Shown piece after piece: positions 46,364 to 53,930 of a DNA stretch of 64,000 nucleotides. This DNA comes from Pedobacter sp. PF22-3 (GTDB lineage Bacteria; Bacteroidota; Bacteroidia; Sphingobacteriales; Sphingobacteriaceae): contig NZ_JAPIVP010000011.1 in NCBI RefSeq assembly GCF_026239555.1, positions 62,001 through 126,000 of the forward strand, read 5' to 3'. The notes under the pieces were generated by a model that saw nothing but the letters and a program-made list of their open reading frames with translations, was not told the origin of the DNA and did no database searches. The translations under genes were made by a program, and so were the position numbers. Within the stretch, counting starts at the first letter, position 1; every line of letters starts with the position of its first letter.

Positions 46364-46395
46364 ATAAAGGATAAGTTAGATGACTTATCCTTTAT
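46364..46395 (-). terminator. Perfect hairpin between peptide genes and the exported protein of module B
   Basis: ATAAAGGATAAGT pairs with ACTTATCCTTTAT over a 6-base loop: a 13-bp perfect stem. Its position matches the hairpin at 44524-44553 although the sequence differs. Confidence 0.7.
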
Positions 46396-46406
46396 CATTT
46401 TATTAA

Positions 46407-46604
46407 TTAATTTTGCGGAAAAATCGGTCCCGAACCACCTGGACCAGACACCGTTCCACCTGCAATTCCTTCCAGAATTTCTTCTCCAAGATCAGATAAA
46501 AAGGCTTTAATTTCATCCCATCTTCTTGATAACCAACTACCACCTTCGATGGTTACCATTTCATTTTTATTAAGTTCGGTTACTGAATAATCAATTAGTT
46601 TCAT
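46407..46604 (-). CDS. Double-glycine-leader peptide, module B second peptide (65 aa)
   Basis: The start is ATG 46604 (MKLIDYSVTELNKNEM); a longer frame to 46694 only adds residues from the upstream peptide's 3' region. The leader ends in EGG at residues 20-22 and the core starts SWLSRRWDEIKAFLSDLG, closely paralleling the core of the module A peptides. The C-terminal 20 residues are Gly/Pro/Ser-rich. A terminator-like hairpin follows 12 bp after its stop. Expected to be exported and cleaved by the C39 transporter encoded nearby. Confidence 0.85.
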   Translation of the reverse strand: MKLIDYSVTELNKNEMVTIEGGSWLSRRWDEIKAFLSDLGEEILEGIAGGTVSGPGGSGPIFPQN

Positions 46605-46662
46605 AATATAGTTTATTAAGATAATATTTAAGTTTTTAATCTTTTTTTGTTTAGTTGATGGG

Positions 46663-46812
46663 TTAATCAACCCAAACATCTTTTGAAGCCACAAGCGCAG
46701 CTAAAGCAATTATACCTGCAATAATCAGGGGCCAAAAACCTCCTTTTACATCAGTCATTTCTTTTGCATCCATTTCCTGAACACCAATACTTTCTAAATT
46801 TAAATTTTTCAT
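46663..46812 (-). CDS. Double-glycine-leader peptide, module B first peptide (49 aa)
   Basis: Translation from ATG 46812 gives a 49-residue peptide. Leader MKNLNLESIGVQEMDAKEM continues to KGG at residues 23-25. The core begins FWPLIIAGIIALAALVASKD, a single strongly hydrophobic helix, very different from the amphipathic SW-type core of its partner. The leader belongs to the 'VQE(M/L)D' type shared by first peptides. It lies directly downstream of element B. Confidence 0.85.
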   Translation of the reverse strand: MKNLNLESIGVQEMDAKEMTDVKGGFWPLIIAGIIALAALVASKDVWVD

Positions 46813-46833
46813 AATTTTAATTCGTTTTAAAAA

Positions 46834-46922
46834 TTACCTACTCTTTAAGGCTTTTCGGTTTACGCCTTTTGTTGCAACAGCTCTAAATTACGCTCGCCCG
46901 CTCTACAAAAAAAGTAGCGGAC
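46834..46922 (-). promoter_or_regulatory. Conserved 5' element B with variable-arm dyad
   Basis: The same order as element A on the minus strand: dyad GTCCGCT-N13-AGCGGGC (46896-46922, one G-T wobble), TAATTTAG box (46883-46890), TTGCAAC, AAGGC...GCCTT stem around ACCGAAAA, then GAGTAGGT. The dyad arms differ in sequence from those of element A, while the T-rich loop and TTTTTTTGTAG core are kept. The dyad overlaps the 3' end of the HTH gene. Confidence 0.7.
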
Positions 46923-47211
46923 AATGATGCTGAAAATAAAATCCGGCATTTATGGCCATCAGTTCCTGCGGTTTTAAAACCGTAAAATCGGCCCTGATAT
47001 TTACATCAAATGCCTGAGTATAATAATAGGTCTGCAATTGCCGCGAATATTCTATAGGTGCCCCCATCAGCTTTAACTCATCCAGTACCACATATAATCT
47101 CGAAGTGGATATTGATAATCTCCGTGCTAAATTTTCGGGCGTTCCGGTACGGCTCTCCCTTATCAGTTTGTGTATGATCCTGATCCGGTCAATGTATTCT
47201 AATAATTTCAT
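46903..47211 (-). CDS. Helix-turn-helix domain protein (transcriptional regulator)
   Basis: A 102-residue protein whose N-terminal ~60 residues form a winged HTH: 'IDRIRIIHKLIRESRTGT' helix, 'PENLARRLSISTSRLYVVLD' recognition region (about 25-45), and 'LKLMGAPIEYSRQLQTYYY' wing. It matches the HTH_11-type domain that precedes WYL domains, but no WYL effector domain follows; the last 10 residues (HHCPLLFL) are encoded by the dyad of element B. It may be a truncated regulator or a stand-alone DNA-binding protein. Located between the C39 exporter and the peptide genes, it is a natural candidate for controlling them. Confidence 0.75.
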   Translation of the reverse strand: MKLLEYIDRIRIIHKLIRESRTGTPENLARRLSISTSRLYVVLDELKLMGAPIEYSRQLQTYYYTQAFDVNIRADFTVLKPQELMAINAGFYFQHHCPLLFL

Positions 47212-47257
47212 AGTGAGATTGCGATGATTTAAAATATTATTTTATGTATAAGATAAA

Positions 47258-49468
47258 TTATTGAGGCACTATATTGCTATTAATTGATGATATTGAAGGG
47301 TTTATGAAATCCAGCAGATCGTCTTCTCCAAACTGCTGTTTCCATAAATTCGCGTAGTGCCCATTTACAATCATCATTTCAGTATGGCTTCCTTCTTCAA
47401 CAACTTTACCTTTATCTAATACGATAATCTGATCTGCTTTTCTAATTGTAGGCAAGCGATGGGCAATGATGATAATTGTTTTCTTTTGTGCACGCAACAA
47501 ATCTATCGTGCGTTGTACATACTGTTCAGAAGCTGAATCCAAAGAAGAAGTAGCTTCATCAAGGATCAAGATTTCAGGATTACGATATAAAGCGCGGGCA
47601 ATGGCAATCCGCTGTTTTTGTCCGCCCGATAAAGAGGCTCCGTTTTCGCCTAAATAAGTCTGAAATCCTTCTGGCAAAGCTTCAATAAAATCTATAATGC
47701 CCAATTGTGTGCAAATGCTTATAATCTGTTGCATATTTGGTTCATAATCACCAATAGCAATATTTTCGATTACATTTCCTGCAAACAGATCTATTTTTTG
47801 CGGCACAACGCTCAACAAATTTCTTAAAGAGGCATTGTTCAAATACTTCAGCGCATGATTACCGATAAAAATATTCCCTGATTGTATAGGATAAATATTT
47901 TGAAGCAAAGACATTAAAGTAGACTTGCCAGATCCGCTTTCCCCTACAATGGCAGTAAAACTCCCTGACTTAATATTTAGGTTTAAATCTTCAAACACAT
48001 TTACGCGACTGCCGTACCTAAAAGCTACGTGTTCAAATCTGATATCGCCCATTAGTTCTTTTGTAAGGTAAACGCTCGACGAATTTTGTTCAATTTCCAG
48101 ATCCATAATTTCGAACAAACGATCGGAGGCGATCATGGCATCCTGGATAGATTTATTAGCCCCGATTAATGAAGTAGCGGGACCGGTAAAATAGCCGATT
48201 AGTGTATAGAAAGAGAACAATTCGCCTGGGGTAATTTCTCCGTCTAAAACATACCCTGCACCTACCCAAAGCAAAATAATGGTAAGCATACGGGCTATAA
48301 CCTCGGTTGATGTTCCGGAGAAAACAGCGTTTAACCCTGATTTATAGATTGTTCTGAGTAGACCAATAAAATGAGTTTCAGTTTTTTCATTGGTAAATCT
48401 TTCCAGTCCAAATCTTTTAATTGTGGCTACATTATTTAAACTCTCTACCAATTGCGATTCGAGTTCTGCAGACTCTTCCATCAGTTTACGCTGCATCTTT
48501 TTATTCAATTTATTGCTGATGTAATAAACTAAAAGATAAAGCGGAATAACGGCGAGCATCATTAAAGCGAGTTTCCAGTAATAACTGAACATCAAAACAA
48601 ACGAAAATACCACGATAAAACCGTTTACCACCAGGTTAATGGAAACATCATTTATAAAAGCCCTTATTTTTACCGCATCATTTACCCTCGAAATAATTTC
48701 GCCTACCCGCATGGTATCAAAAAACTGTTGAGGTAATTTTAAGAGGTGTTTGTAGTAACCTAATATTAACCGGGCATCTATCTGCTGGCCTGTACGGATG
48801 GTAAAAATAGTTTTAACAGTACCGATAAACAGCTGCAATGCTAAAATGACAACCATCATCAAACTCATTAAATTAAGCAGGTTCCGATTGCCTTCTACCA
48901 AAACATGGTCAGTTATTTTTTGAACAAAGACCGAGGTAGATAGTCCCAGTATGGTATAAATTAAGGCACCAAAAAGTGCCTGTATTACAATACTTTTATG
49001 CGGCTTAATCAGGTGCCAGAAACGGCTTTTTACATCAACCTTTTCATTACCCTGGCTAAAATCTTCATCGGGCAATAATAAAACCAGTACACCTGTCCAT
49101 TCTGCTATAAATTCGGCAATGGTTTTACGGTGCATTTTTCCATCACCCGGATCCATTACCTCAATATATTTATCGGTTACTTTATAAATAACTACATAAT
49201 GTTGCAATTGCTTCTTTACCACCACATGCGCAATGGCTGGCAATGGAATTTTAGAAAGACTATCTAAATTGCCCTTTACTCCTTTTGCTTCAAAACCCAA
49301 TTTATTTGCGGCTTCTATCAAACCTAAAACATTGGTTCCTTTTTGGTCGGTGCTGGCCAATTGACGGATGCGCGCAACAGGCATCTTTAACTTATAAAAT
49401 GCAGCTATAGAAGCCAAACAGGCAGCGCCACAATCGGTAATATCGCGTTGTTTAATTAGTTTAGACAT
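47258..49468 (-). CDS. Peptidase-containing ABC transporter (C39, bacteriocin-type exporter)
   Basis: A 736-residue PCAT that cleaves double-glycine leaders and exports the core. The N-terminal C39 domain has C13 in 'DITDCGAACLASIAAFY', His in 'LQHYVVIYKV' (about 90) and Asp in 'VMDPGDGKMH' (about 105). Six-helix transmembrane domain about 160-435. The nucleotide-binding domain has Walker A 'GESGSGKSTL' (about 513), the 'LSGGQKQR' signature (about 615) and 'ILDEATSSLD' Walker B (about 637). It directly follows the HlyD adaptor (84-bp gap) and is surrounded by GG-leader peptides, which are its likely substrates. Confidence 0.95.
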   Translation of the reverse strand: MSKLIKQRDITDCGAACLASIAAFYKLKMPVARIRQLASTDQKGTNVLGLIEAANKLGFEAKGVKGNLDSLSKIPLPAIAHVVVKKQLQHYVVIYKVTDKYIEVMDPGDGKMHRKTIAEFIAEWTGVLVLLLPDEDFSQGNEKVDVKSRFWHLIKPHKSIVIQALFGALIYTILGLSTSVFVQKITDHVLVEGNRNLLNLMSLMMVVILALQLFIGTVKTIFTIRTGQQIDARLILGYYKHLLKLPQQFFDTMRVGEIISRVNDAVKIRAFINDVSINLVVNGFIVVFSFVLMFSYYWKLALMMLAVIPLYLLVYYISNKLNKKMQRKLMEESAELESQLVESLNNVATIKRFGLERFTNEKTETHFIGLLRTIYKSGLNAVFSGTSTEVIARMLTIILLWVGAGYVLDGEITPGELFSFYTLIGYFTGPATSLIGANKSIQDAMIASDRLFEIMDLEIEQNSSSVYLTKELMGDIRFEHVAFRYGSRVNVFEDLNLNIKSGSFTAIVGESGSGKSTLMSLLQNIYPIQSGNIFIGNHALKYLNNASLRNLLSVVPQKIDLFAGNVIENIAIGDYEPNMQQIISICTQLGIIDFIEALPEGFQTYLGENGASLSGGQKQRIAIARALYRNPEILILDEATSSLDSASEQYVQRTIDLLRAQKKTIIIIAHRLPTIRKADQIIVLDKGKVVEEGSHTEMMIVNGHYANLWKQQFGEDDLLDFINPSISSINSNIVPQ

Positions 49469-49552
49469 TAGGAGGGAGATGTGAGATATGAAACTGGAGA
49501 TATGAGTTTAAAAATTTTCTGCTTTGGCCTTTAGGCTACAGCCCTAAACTTT

Positions 49553-50719
49553 TTACCCTACACCATTTGACGGGTTTAACCAATCATCAACTTTATCATA
49601 AAGCAATTGATACAGGTTCCGTTTTGCAATGGTAAAATGCGCATTAAAGGTCATCCCCTTTTTCACCTGCCCTTTATAACCATTTTTTAACTTCAGATAA
49701 TCCTTGTCCAATTTGCACTTCACTTTAAAATAAGGATTTTGATTAATCAATATGATATCGTCTGAAATATCCGCTACTATACCAGCAAGCAATCCCCATT
49801 GGTTATAGTTAAAAGCATCAATCTGAAACCTTACGGTTTGACCAGCTTTAATTAAACCGATATCAGCAGGTTTAACATAACAAATGGCCAGCAAAGCACT
49901 ATCAGGCGATATTTCTCCAATTTTTTGATTAGCCGAAATGAAAGAACCCAATTGCAAGCCAGATAAATTTTGCACCGTTCCTGATACTCCTGCATTTAAA
50001 TGATATAATTTCTCCTGCTCGGTAAGCTGGATTTTCTGACTATCGAGATCTTTTAATTCTTTTCTGTATTGATTAGATTCTGTTTGCCACTGCGTTTTAT
50101 ACTTTTTAGCTACCAAATTAAAATCAGAAAGCGCCTGGTCGTAATTAAATTTATATTGTTCATACTCTGCTTGGGTAACTACTTTCTTACTGTACAGTAT
50201 TTCGTACCTCTTATAAATTTTATAGGCTTGTTCTCGGGCATTTAATGCATTTTGAGTTTGCTCTGTGTATTGCTGCCAGCTTGCTGAATACAGGCCTGTT
50301 TGCAATGCAGGTTGCCCTGCACTGCTTAAATCAGCCTGTTTTAAGAGGAGGAGCGCATCATTTAACAAATCTTTTAATTCACCAGCGCGATTATTCAAAA
50401 TCACGTTTTGTGTTTCGGGTATAGTTGGGTCGATATTTAAAAGGAGTTGTCCTTTTTTTATTTTTTTATTATCGGTTAAGTTAATCAGCGTAATTTTCCC
50501 CCCAACTGGCGCCAGCAACTCTGTTTTTTCGATATTACTCTGCAGCGAACCATTGCCCTTAACACTTACCGTGGTATAAATAAAGGGTAAGGATGCAAAA
50601 GCCACAAGAATAAATAGGATGGTTGCCGAGTAAATAATTTGTGTACGTACCTTGGTATGGTGTAAAAAAATAATGGTGTTATCTTCGAAATTGGCATCTT
50701 CTGTTAAAGGCATAATCAT
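49553..50719 (-). CDS. HlyD-family secretion adaptor
   Basis: Membrane fusion partner of the C39 exporter, about 388 residues from ATG 50719 (a further in-frame ATG is at 50713). One N-terminal transmembrane helix (about 30-52, 'TILFILVAFASLPFIY'), lipoyl-type half 'LAPVGGKITLINLTDNKKIK' (about 68-87), a coiled-coil middle (about 100-245) and the second half 'AGVSGTVQNLSGLQLGSFIS' (about 248-267). It probably bridges the inner-membrane ABC transporter to a TolC-type channel encoded elsewhere, for example the one at 13246. The gene is the first of the exporter pair. Confidence 0.92.
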   Translation of the reverse strand: MIMPLTEDANFEDNTIIFLHHTKVRTQIIYSATILFILVAFASLPFIYTTVSVKGNGSLQSNIEKTELLAPVGGKITLINLTDNKKIKKGQLLLNIDPTIPETQNVILNNRAGELKDLLNDALLLLKQADLSSAGQPALQTGLYSASWQQYTEQTQNALNAREQAYKIYKRYEILYSKKVVTQAEYEQYKFNYDQALSDFNLVAKKYKTQWQTESNQYRKELKDLDSQKIQLTEQEKLYHLNAGVSGTVQNLSGLQLGSFISANQKIGEISPDSALLAICYVKPADIGLIKAGQTVRFQIDAFNYNQWGLLAGIVADISDDIILINQNPYFKVKCKLDKDYLKLKNGYKGQVKKGMTFNAHFTIAKRNLYQLLYDKVDDWLNPSNGVG

Positions 50720-50758
50720 CAATTGGCTTGGTTAAGGGCCAAGTTTGTAATTATTAAA

Positions 50759-50860
50759 TTATACTGGAAAAAAGATACACGAAAGGGGATATTGTAGGGA
50801 TGAAACTATTTGTTTACTTAGTTCAATAACATCAAGAGATTCTAATTCGATTCTTTTCAT
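50759..50860 (-). pseudogene. Relic of a first-type GG-leader peptide (33 aa, no GG)
   Basis: ATG 50860 opens a 33-residue frame starting MKRIELESLDVIELSKQ. It matches the leader start of the first-type peptides (MK-x-L-x-LE-x-x-x-V-x-E-(M/L)) but runs into unrelated sequence without a GG site or core. Element C lies in the usual place upstream. It is most likely a decayed precursor whose 3' part was lost, perhaps leaving its promoter to drive the exporter genes. Confidence 0.6.
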
Positions 50861-50883
50861 TTAAAATAAATTTTTCAATCATT

Positions 50884-51015
50884 CTTACCCATTAAAGGCT
50901 TTTCAGGTTCCGCATATGTTGGCCTGACATGAAACAAGTATCTGATTTTAGAATTCATTAAGAAAAAAATACATCAAAAGGTATTTCGTAAGGACGAAAA
51001 AAGCGAGACATTGAC
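50884..51015 (-). promoter_or_regulatory. Conserved 5' element C (duplicate of element D)
   Basis: The minus strand carries GGCC...ACCTGAAAAGCCTTTAAT and GGGTAAG before the leader relic. Upstream sequence such as GATACTTGTTTCATG and TAAAATCAGATACTTG-like wording continues to match element D (52115-52245) for about 120 bp, including an AAGGAC(G/A)AAAAA(A/G)G block. Together with the relic it looks like a duplicated promoter region now upstream of the HlyD/ABC pair. Confidence 0.65.
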
Positions 51016-51128
51016 ACAATTAATGGTACAAGAGAAGAAAGTTCTTAATCGAAGAGCAAAAAGTTATGCTAAGAAGGTTAAGGATCAAATAGTTTAGTTA
51101 AATAATTGGAAGTGGAGGAATTTCCAAT

Positions 51129-51183
51129 AAAAAAACCTACAAAATATCTACGTACGTTAGTACCAAATATTTCATAGGTTAAA
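51129..51183 (-). terminator. Intrinsic terminator of module D
   Basis: On the minus strand AACCTATGAAATAT pairs with ATATTTTGTAGGTT (one internal mismatch region) and is followed by TTTTTTT. It ends the transcript running from 52.1 kb through the two peptides and the two small membrane proteins, and separates it from element C. Confidence 0.65.
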
Positions 51184-51250
51184 TACCTTCGTTTAATTCA
51201 GATCCTTTTGAACAGAGATAATACTACTCTATCTGTTATTAAGTAACTGA

Positions 51251-51454
51251 TTACTTGACAAAATCGTTTATTCCCGCAAGCATACCATTTAAAAACTCGA
51301 CTCTATTATCATAAAGGAATATAAATAAAAGCAAAAGTATAAAAATGGTATTGATTAAATTTTCATTTCTCTTGATTAATTCATTTTCCATAAATTTTAT
51401 CCTTTCTATTAAAAAAACAAGCTGTGAATTCATTTTAGATTTACAAACTTTCAT
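51251..51454 (-). CDS. Small membrane protein in module D (67 aa)
   Basis: A 67-residue protein with an N-terminal charged/amphipathic part (MKVCKSKMNSQLVFLIERIK, then MENELIKRNENL) and one hydrophobic helix (INTIFILLLLFIFLY, about 34-48). Later internal starts at residues 8 or 22 are possible. No family recognised. Its place in the peptide transcript just before the terminator is where a small immunity protein would sit in a bacteriocin operon, but this is positional inference. Confidence 0.5.
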   Translation of the reverse strand: MKVCKSKMNSQLVFLIERIKFMENELIKRNENLINTIFILLLLFIFLYDNRVEFLNGMLAGINDFVK

Positions 51455-51514
51455 CTTTATGAATTCGTCGTGTCTAAAAGATAGTTTGATACAATCAATT
51501 TAAGTGATTATTGA

Positions 51515-51622
51515 TCAGTTAAAAATCAAGAAGGAAACCTTTCCAAGGAAGTAACCAGCAAAATAAACTCCTCCTATTAATGCAAATGCAAGGAATATAT
51601 ATATTGGGAGATTTTTTTTCAT
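51515..51622 (-). CDS. Very small hydrophobic peptide in module D (35 aa)
   Basis: ATG 51622 gives a 35-residue peptide, MKKNLPIYIFLAFALIGGVY continuing with FAGYFLGKVSFLIFN. It is almost entirely one transmembrane helix with basic N-terminus. There is no VQEMD or EELS leader, so it is not obviously an exported precursor; it may be a small membrane or immunity-like protein. Short length keeps confidence low. Confidence 0.45.
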   Translation of the reverse strand: MKKNLPIYIFLAFALIGGVYFAGYFLGKVSFLIFN

Positions 51623-51730
51623 ATTTTTTGTTTTAAAAAGTGACAATAGTGAAAAACAAAGACATTCTCTACTATAAAAGTGCGAAATTAAATTGTTTTT
51701 TACTTAGTCACTTCTAATTATTTAATCAAA

Positions 51731-51907
51731 TTAAGCGGCGTTATAGCCATCACGAACTCCAGCAACAAATACTAAATTTGATAGGACAACTAAGCCCATT
51801 GGTGTTGTTGCAGCAACTCCCATTGCTAATTCTTTCCAAAAACCACCTTCGATTAATATTTGTTCTTCTAAAGAAAGTTCAGTTAAATTATTATTTTCAG
51901 TTTTCAT
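51731..51907 (-). CDS. Double-glycine-leader peptide, module D second peptide (58 aa)
   Basis: Translation from ATG 51907 gives 58 residues. Leader MKTENNNLTELSLEEQILI ends in EGG at residues 20-22, the second-type leader (L-T-E-L-S-x-E-x). The core begins FWKELAMGVAATTPMGLVVL and is hydrophobic, with a C-terminal 'GVRDGYNAA'. It starts 10 bp after the stop of the first peptide, so both are made from one transcript. Confidence 0.85.
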   Translation of the reverse strand: MKTENNNLTELSLEEQILIEGGFWKELAMGVAATTPMGLVVLSNLVFVAGVRDGYNAA

Positions 51908-51917
51908 AATTTTTATT

Positions 51918-52091
51918 TTAAAGTTGGTTAATCATTTTTGCTACTCTTCCTATTGCATATCCTGTACCATATACAGCGCCAAGACCACCAAATACGGCAA
52001 AAATGATTTCAACAACTCCTCCGTTTTTTTCTTGTATTTCTTTAGCATCCAATTCCTGAACACCAAAATTTGATAATTCTAATTTTTTCAT
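51918..52091 (-). CDS. Double-glycine-leader peptide, module D first peptide (57 aa)
   Basis: Translation from ATG 52091 gives 57 residues. Leader MKKLELSNFGVQELDAKEI continues to NGG at residues 23-25, the first-type leader. The core VVEIIFAVFGGLGAVYGTGY then AIGRVAKMINQL holds several small-residue GxxxG-like patterns (FGGLG, GAVYG, GTGYAIG), as in class IIb two-peptide bacteriocins. Element D lies 24 bp upstream. Confidence 0.87.
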   Translation of the reverse strand: MKKLELSNFGVQELDAKEIQEKNGGVVEIIFAVFGGLGAVYGTGYAIGRVAKMINQL

Positions 52092-52114
52092 TTCGTTTAA
52101 TTTAAATTTTTGTT

Positions 52115-52245
52115 TCTTACTCTTTAAAGGCTTTTCAGGTTCCGCCTATGTTGGCCTAACATGAAACAAGTATCTAATTTTAAAATTCGACTCAGAAAAA
52201 AGATACGCTAAAAGCCCTTTTATAAGGACAAAAAAGAGAAATAAC
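52115..52245 (-). promoter_or_regulatory. Conserved 5' element D of peptide module D
   Basis: Minus strand: AGGC-GGAACCTGAAAA-GCCT stem, then TTTAAAGAGTAAG and an A/T leader to the first peptide ATG at 52091. The region upstream (TAGATACTTGTTTCATG, then an AAAAAGAT block) matches element C. With 52246-52377, where I see nothing further, this fills the gap between the divergent peptide and S41 units. Confidence 0.65.
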
Positions 52246-52377
52246 ATTAGAAATATTTCAATATTGAATTAAATCGACACCAATTAGATATTACATTAAG
52301 CTATACATGAGATAAGACTAACATGTATTTTAAAATAGTTTGCCCTTTAAGTATAAATATCGACTATAATTGTAAGC

Positions 52378-53799
52378 ATGAAAAAAACTATCTTCTATTT
52401 ACTGCTCTTATTTCCATTTTACAATTTACAAGCCCAAAACTGCAACTGTGGTGATAACTTTAGTTATCTTACCAACAGAATAACAAAAAATTATGTTGGC
52501 TATACCGATAAAGTAACACCTACAAATAGCCAGCAGTTTAAAAAATTCACAGATAGTTTACAACAGGTAGCCAATCAGGCCAATCCATATAAATGTTTAA
52601 GCTTATGCCGCGAGTGGTTAGATTTTTTCAAAGACAAACACATCGATTTCGGTATGGATTTTGGTAAACTTAATGCAGATTCAGTAAGGATATTTTTTGC
52701 GAATGAAGAGAAAACAAGCTGGACTGAAAACACCTTTAGATCTTATTTAAAGCAAGATAAGACAACATTAGATAGTATAGAAGGAATCTGGAATTATGGG
52801 ATGTATGAAATTGGAATTGTTAAAGATAACACCAAAAAAAATATTGAATTTATTGGTTTTGTGATAAAAGCAGATAGTGTACGGTGGATGCCACAACAAG
52901 TAAAATTTAAAATCGGGAAGAATAATAATCAGTATAAAACTATTTACTACAGCGCGGGCGATCATTCGGTTAATTACCCAGCTTTAATTAAACAGAATGA
53001 CGTACTAGATTTTGGTTTTTTAGGAAAATGGGTAAAAGGCGAAAGAAAAGCGAAAACTATCCCTCCTGCAGTATATACTGAGCCTGATTTAATGTCCAGT
53101 TTAAAAAAATTAGATGATCAAACAACTCTCATTTCACTTCCTTCTTTCAATTCAAAGTATAAAACAAGAATAGATAGTTTAATCGAGAGAAATAAAGATA
53201 ACTTAGCTAATACTAAACATCTTATTATTGATGTCCGTGATAATTCTGGAGGAACAACAGGTTGTTTTGAAAAAATAATCCCTTATCTATATACCAATCC
53301 TATCCATGTTGATGGTGGTATAGTATTAGCCACAGATGACAATATTCGTGATTGTTATGAAAAGGATTACCCCTATGCAACGGCAGCTTCGAAAAGAACC
53401 ATGAAACGGAACAATAAAAAGTTAAGGGCACATGTAGGTGAATTATATGAACTTTATAAAGAAAGTACAATAAAGCGCTCAAAAGTTTTAAAAAATCCCT
53501 CTCGCATTTCTATTTTAATGAATGGAAACACGGCAAGTAGTGGAGAACTGTTTCTTTTAAGAGCTGAGCAGAGCAAAAAAGTAACTCTATTTGGGCAAAA
53601 TTCTTCAGGTTGTGTAGATTATGGCGAGATGGTAATTATACACCCACCTTGTAAAGTTTTCACGCTAGTTTATCCTGTAGCAAAATCTTTTCACGCTATA
53701 AAACGTCCTCTTGATAACATAGGGATAACACCTCAGGTAAAAATCGAAGATAGTGTTACAGATTGGATTGATTTTGTAAAGAAGTATAAAACTAAATAA
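52378..53799 (+). CDS. S41-family peptidase (first of two paralogues)
   Basis: A 473-residue secreted protease-like protein with signal peptide (MKKTIFYLLLLFPFYNLQAQ). A Cys-containing 'NCNCGDNF' follows directly. The TSPc domain is in the C-terminal part: 'LIIDVRDNSGGTTG' near residue 283 and the nucleophile region 'GNTASSGELFLL' with S387 (or S388) and E390. There is no PDZ domain. The mid-region (about 130-200) is beta-rich. A paralogue sits at 54171 with a GG-type peptide gene between them and a LytS/LytTR pair downstream. Possibly extracytoplasmic processing of the peptides; inference. Confidence 0.88.
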   Translation: MKKTIFYLLLLFPFYNLQAQNCNCGDNFSYLTNRITKNYVGYTDKVTPTNSQQFKKFTDSLQQVANQANPYKCLSLCREWLDFFKDKHIDFGMDFGKLNADSVRIFFANEEKTSWTENTFRSYLKQDKTTLDSIEGIWNYGMYEIGIVKDNTKKNIEFIGFVIKADSVRWMPQQVKFKIGKNNNQYKTIYYSAGDHSVNYPALIKQNDVLDFGFLGKWVKGERKAKTIPPAVYTEPDLMSSLKKLDDQTTLISLPSFNSKYKTRIDSLIERNKDNLANTKHLIIDVRDNSGGTTGCFEKIIPYLYTNPIHVDGGIVLATDDNIRDCYEKDYPYATAASKRTMKRNNKKLRAHVGELYELYKESTIKRSKVLKNPSRISILMNGNTASSGELFLLRAEQSKKVTLFGQNSSGCVDYGEMVIIHPPCKVFTLVYPVAKSFHAIKRPLDNIGITPQVKIEDSVTDWIDFVKKYKTK

Positions 53800-53930
53800 C
53801 GATCACTATTTAAACTAGACAATCTATTGGTTTGATACAGACAAAAGACCATTTGGTGTATATTTTTTGATAAGTGCATTCAAAAATAACACTTTTAAAC
53901 ACATTTATTTAACCATCTAATATTACAATC

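Noticed and set aside
46605..46694. Longer start for the module B second peptide
   Set aside because: The added 30 residues overlap the preceding peptide gene's end and do not fit the shared leader pattern.
51025..51099. 24-codon basic peptide frame (MVQEKKVLNRRAK...)
   Set aside because: Too short, lies upstream of element C on the opposite strand, and shows no leader or family motif.
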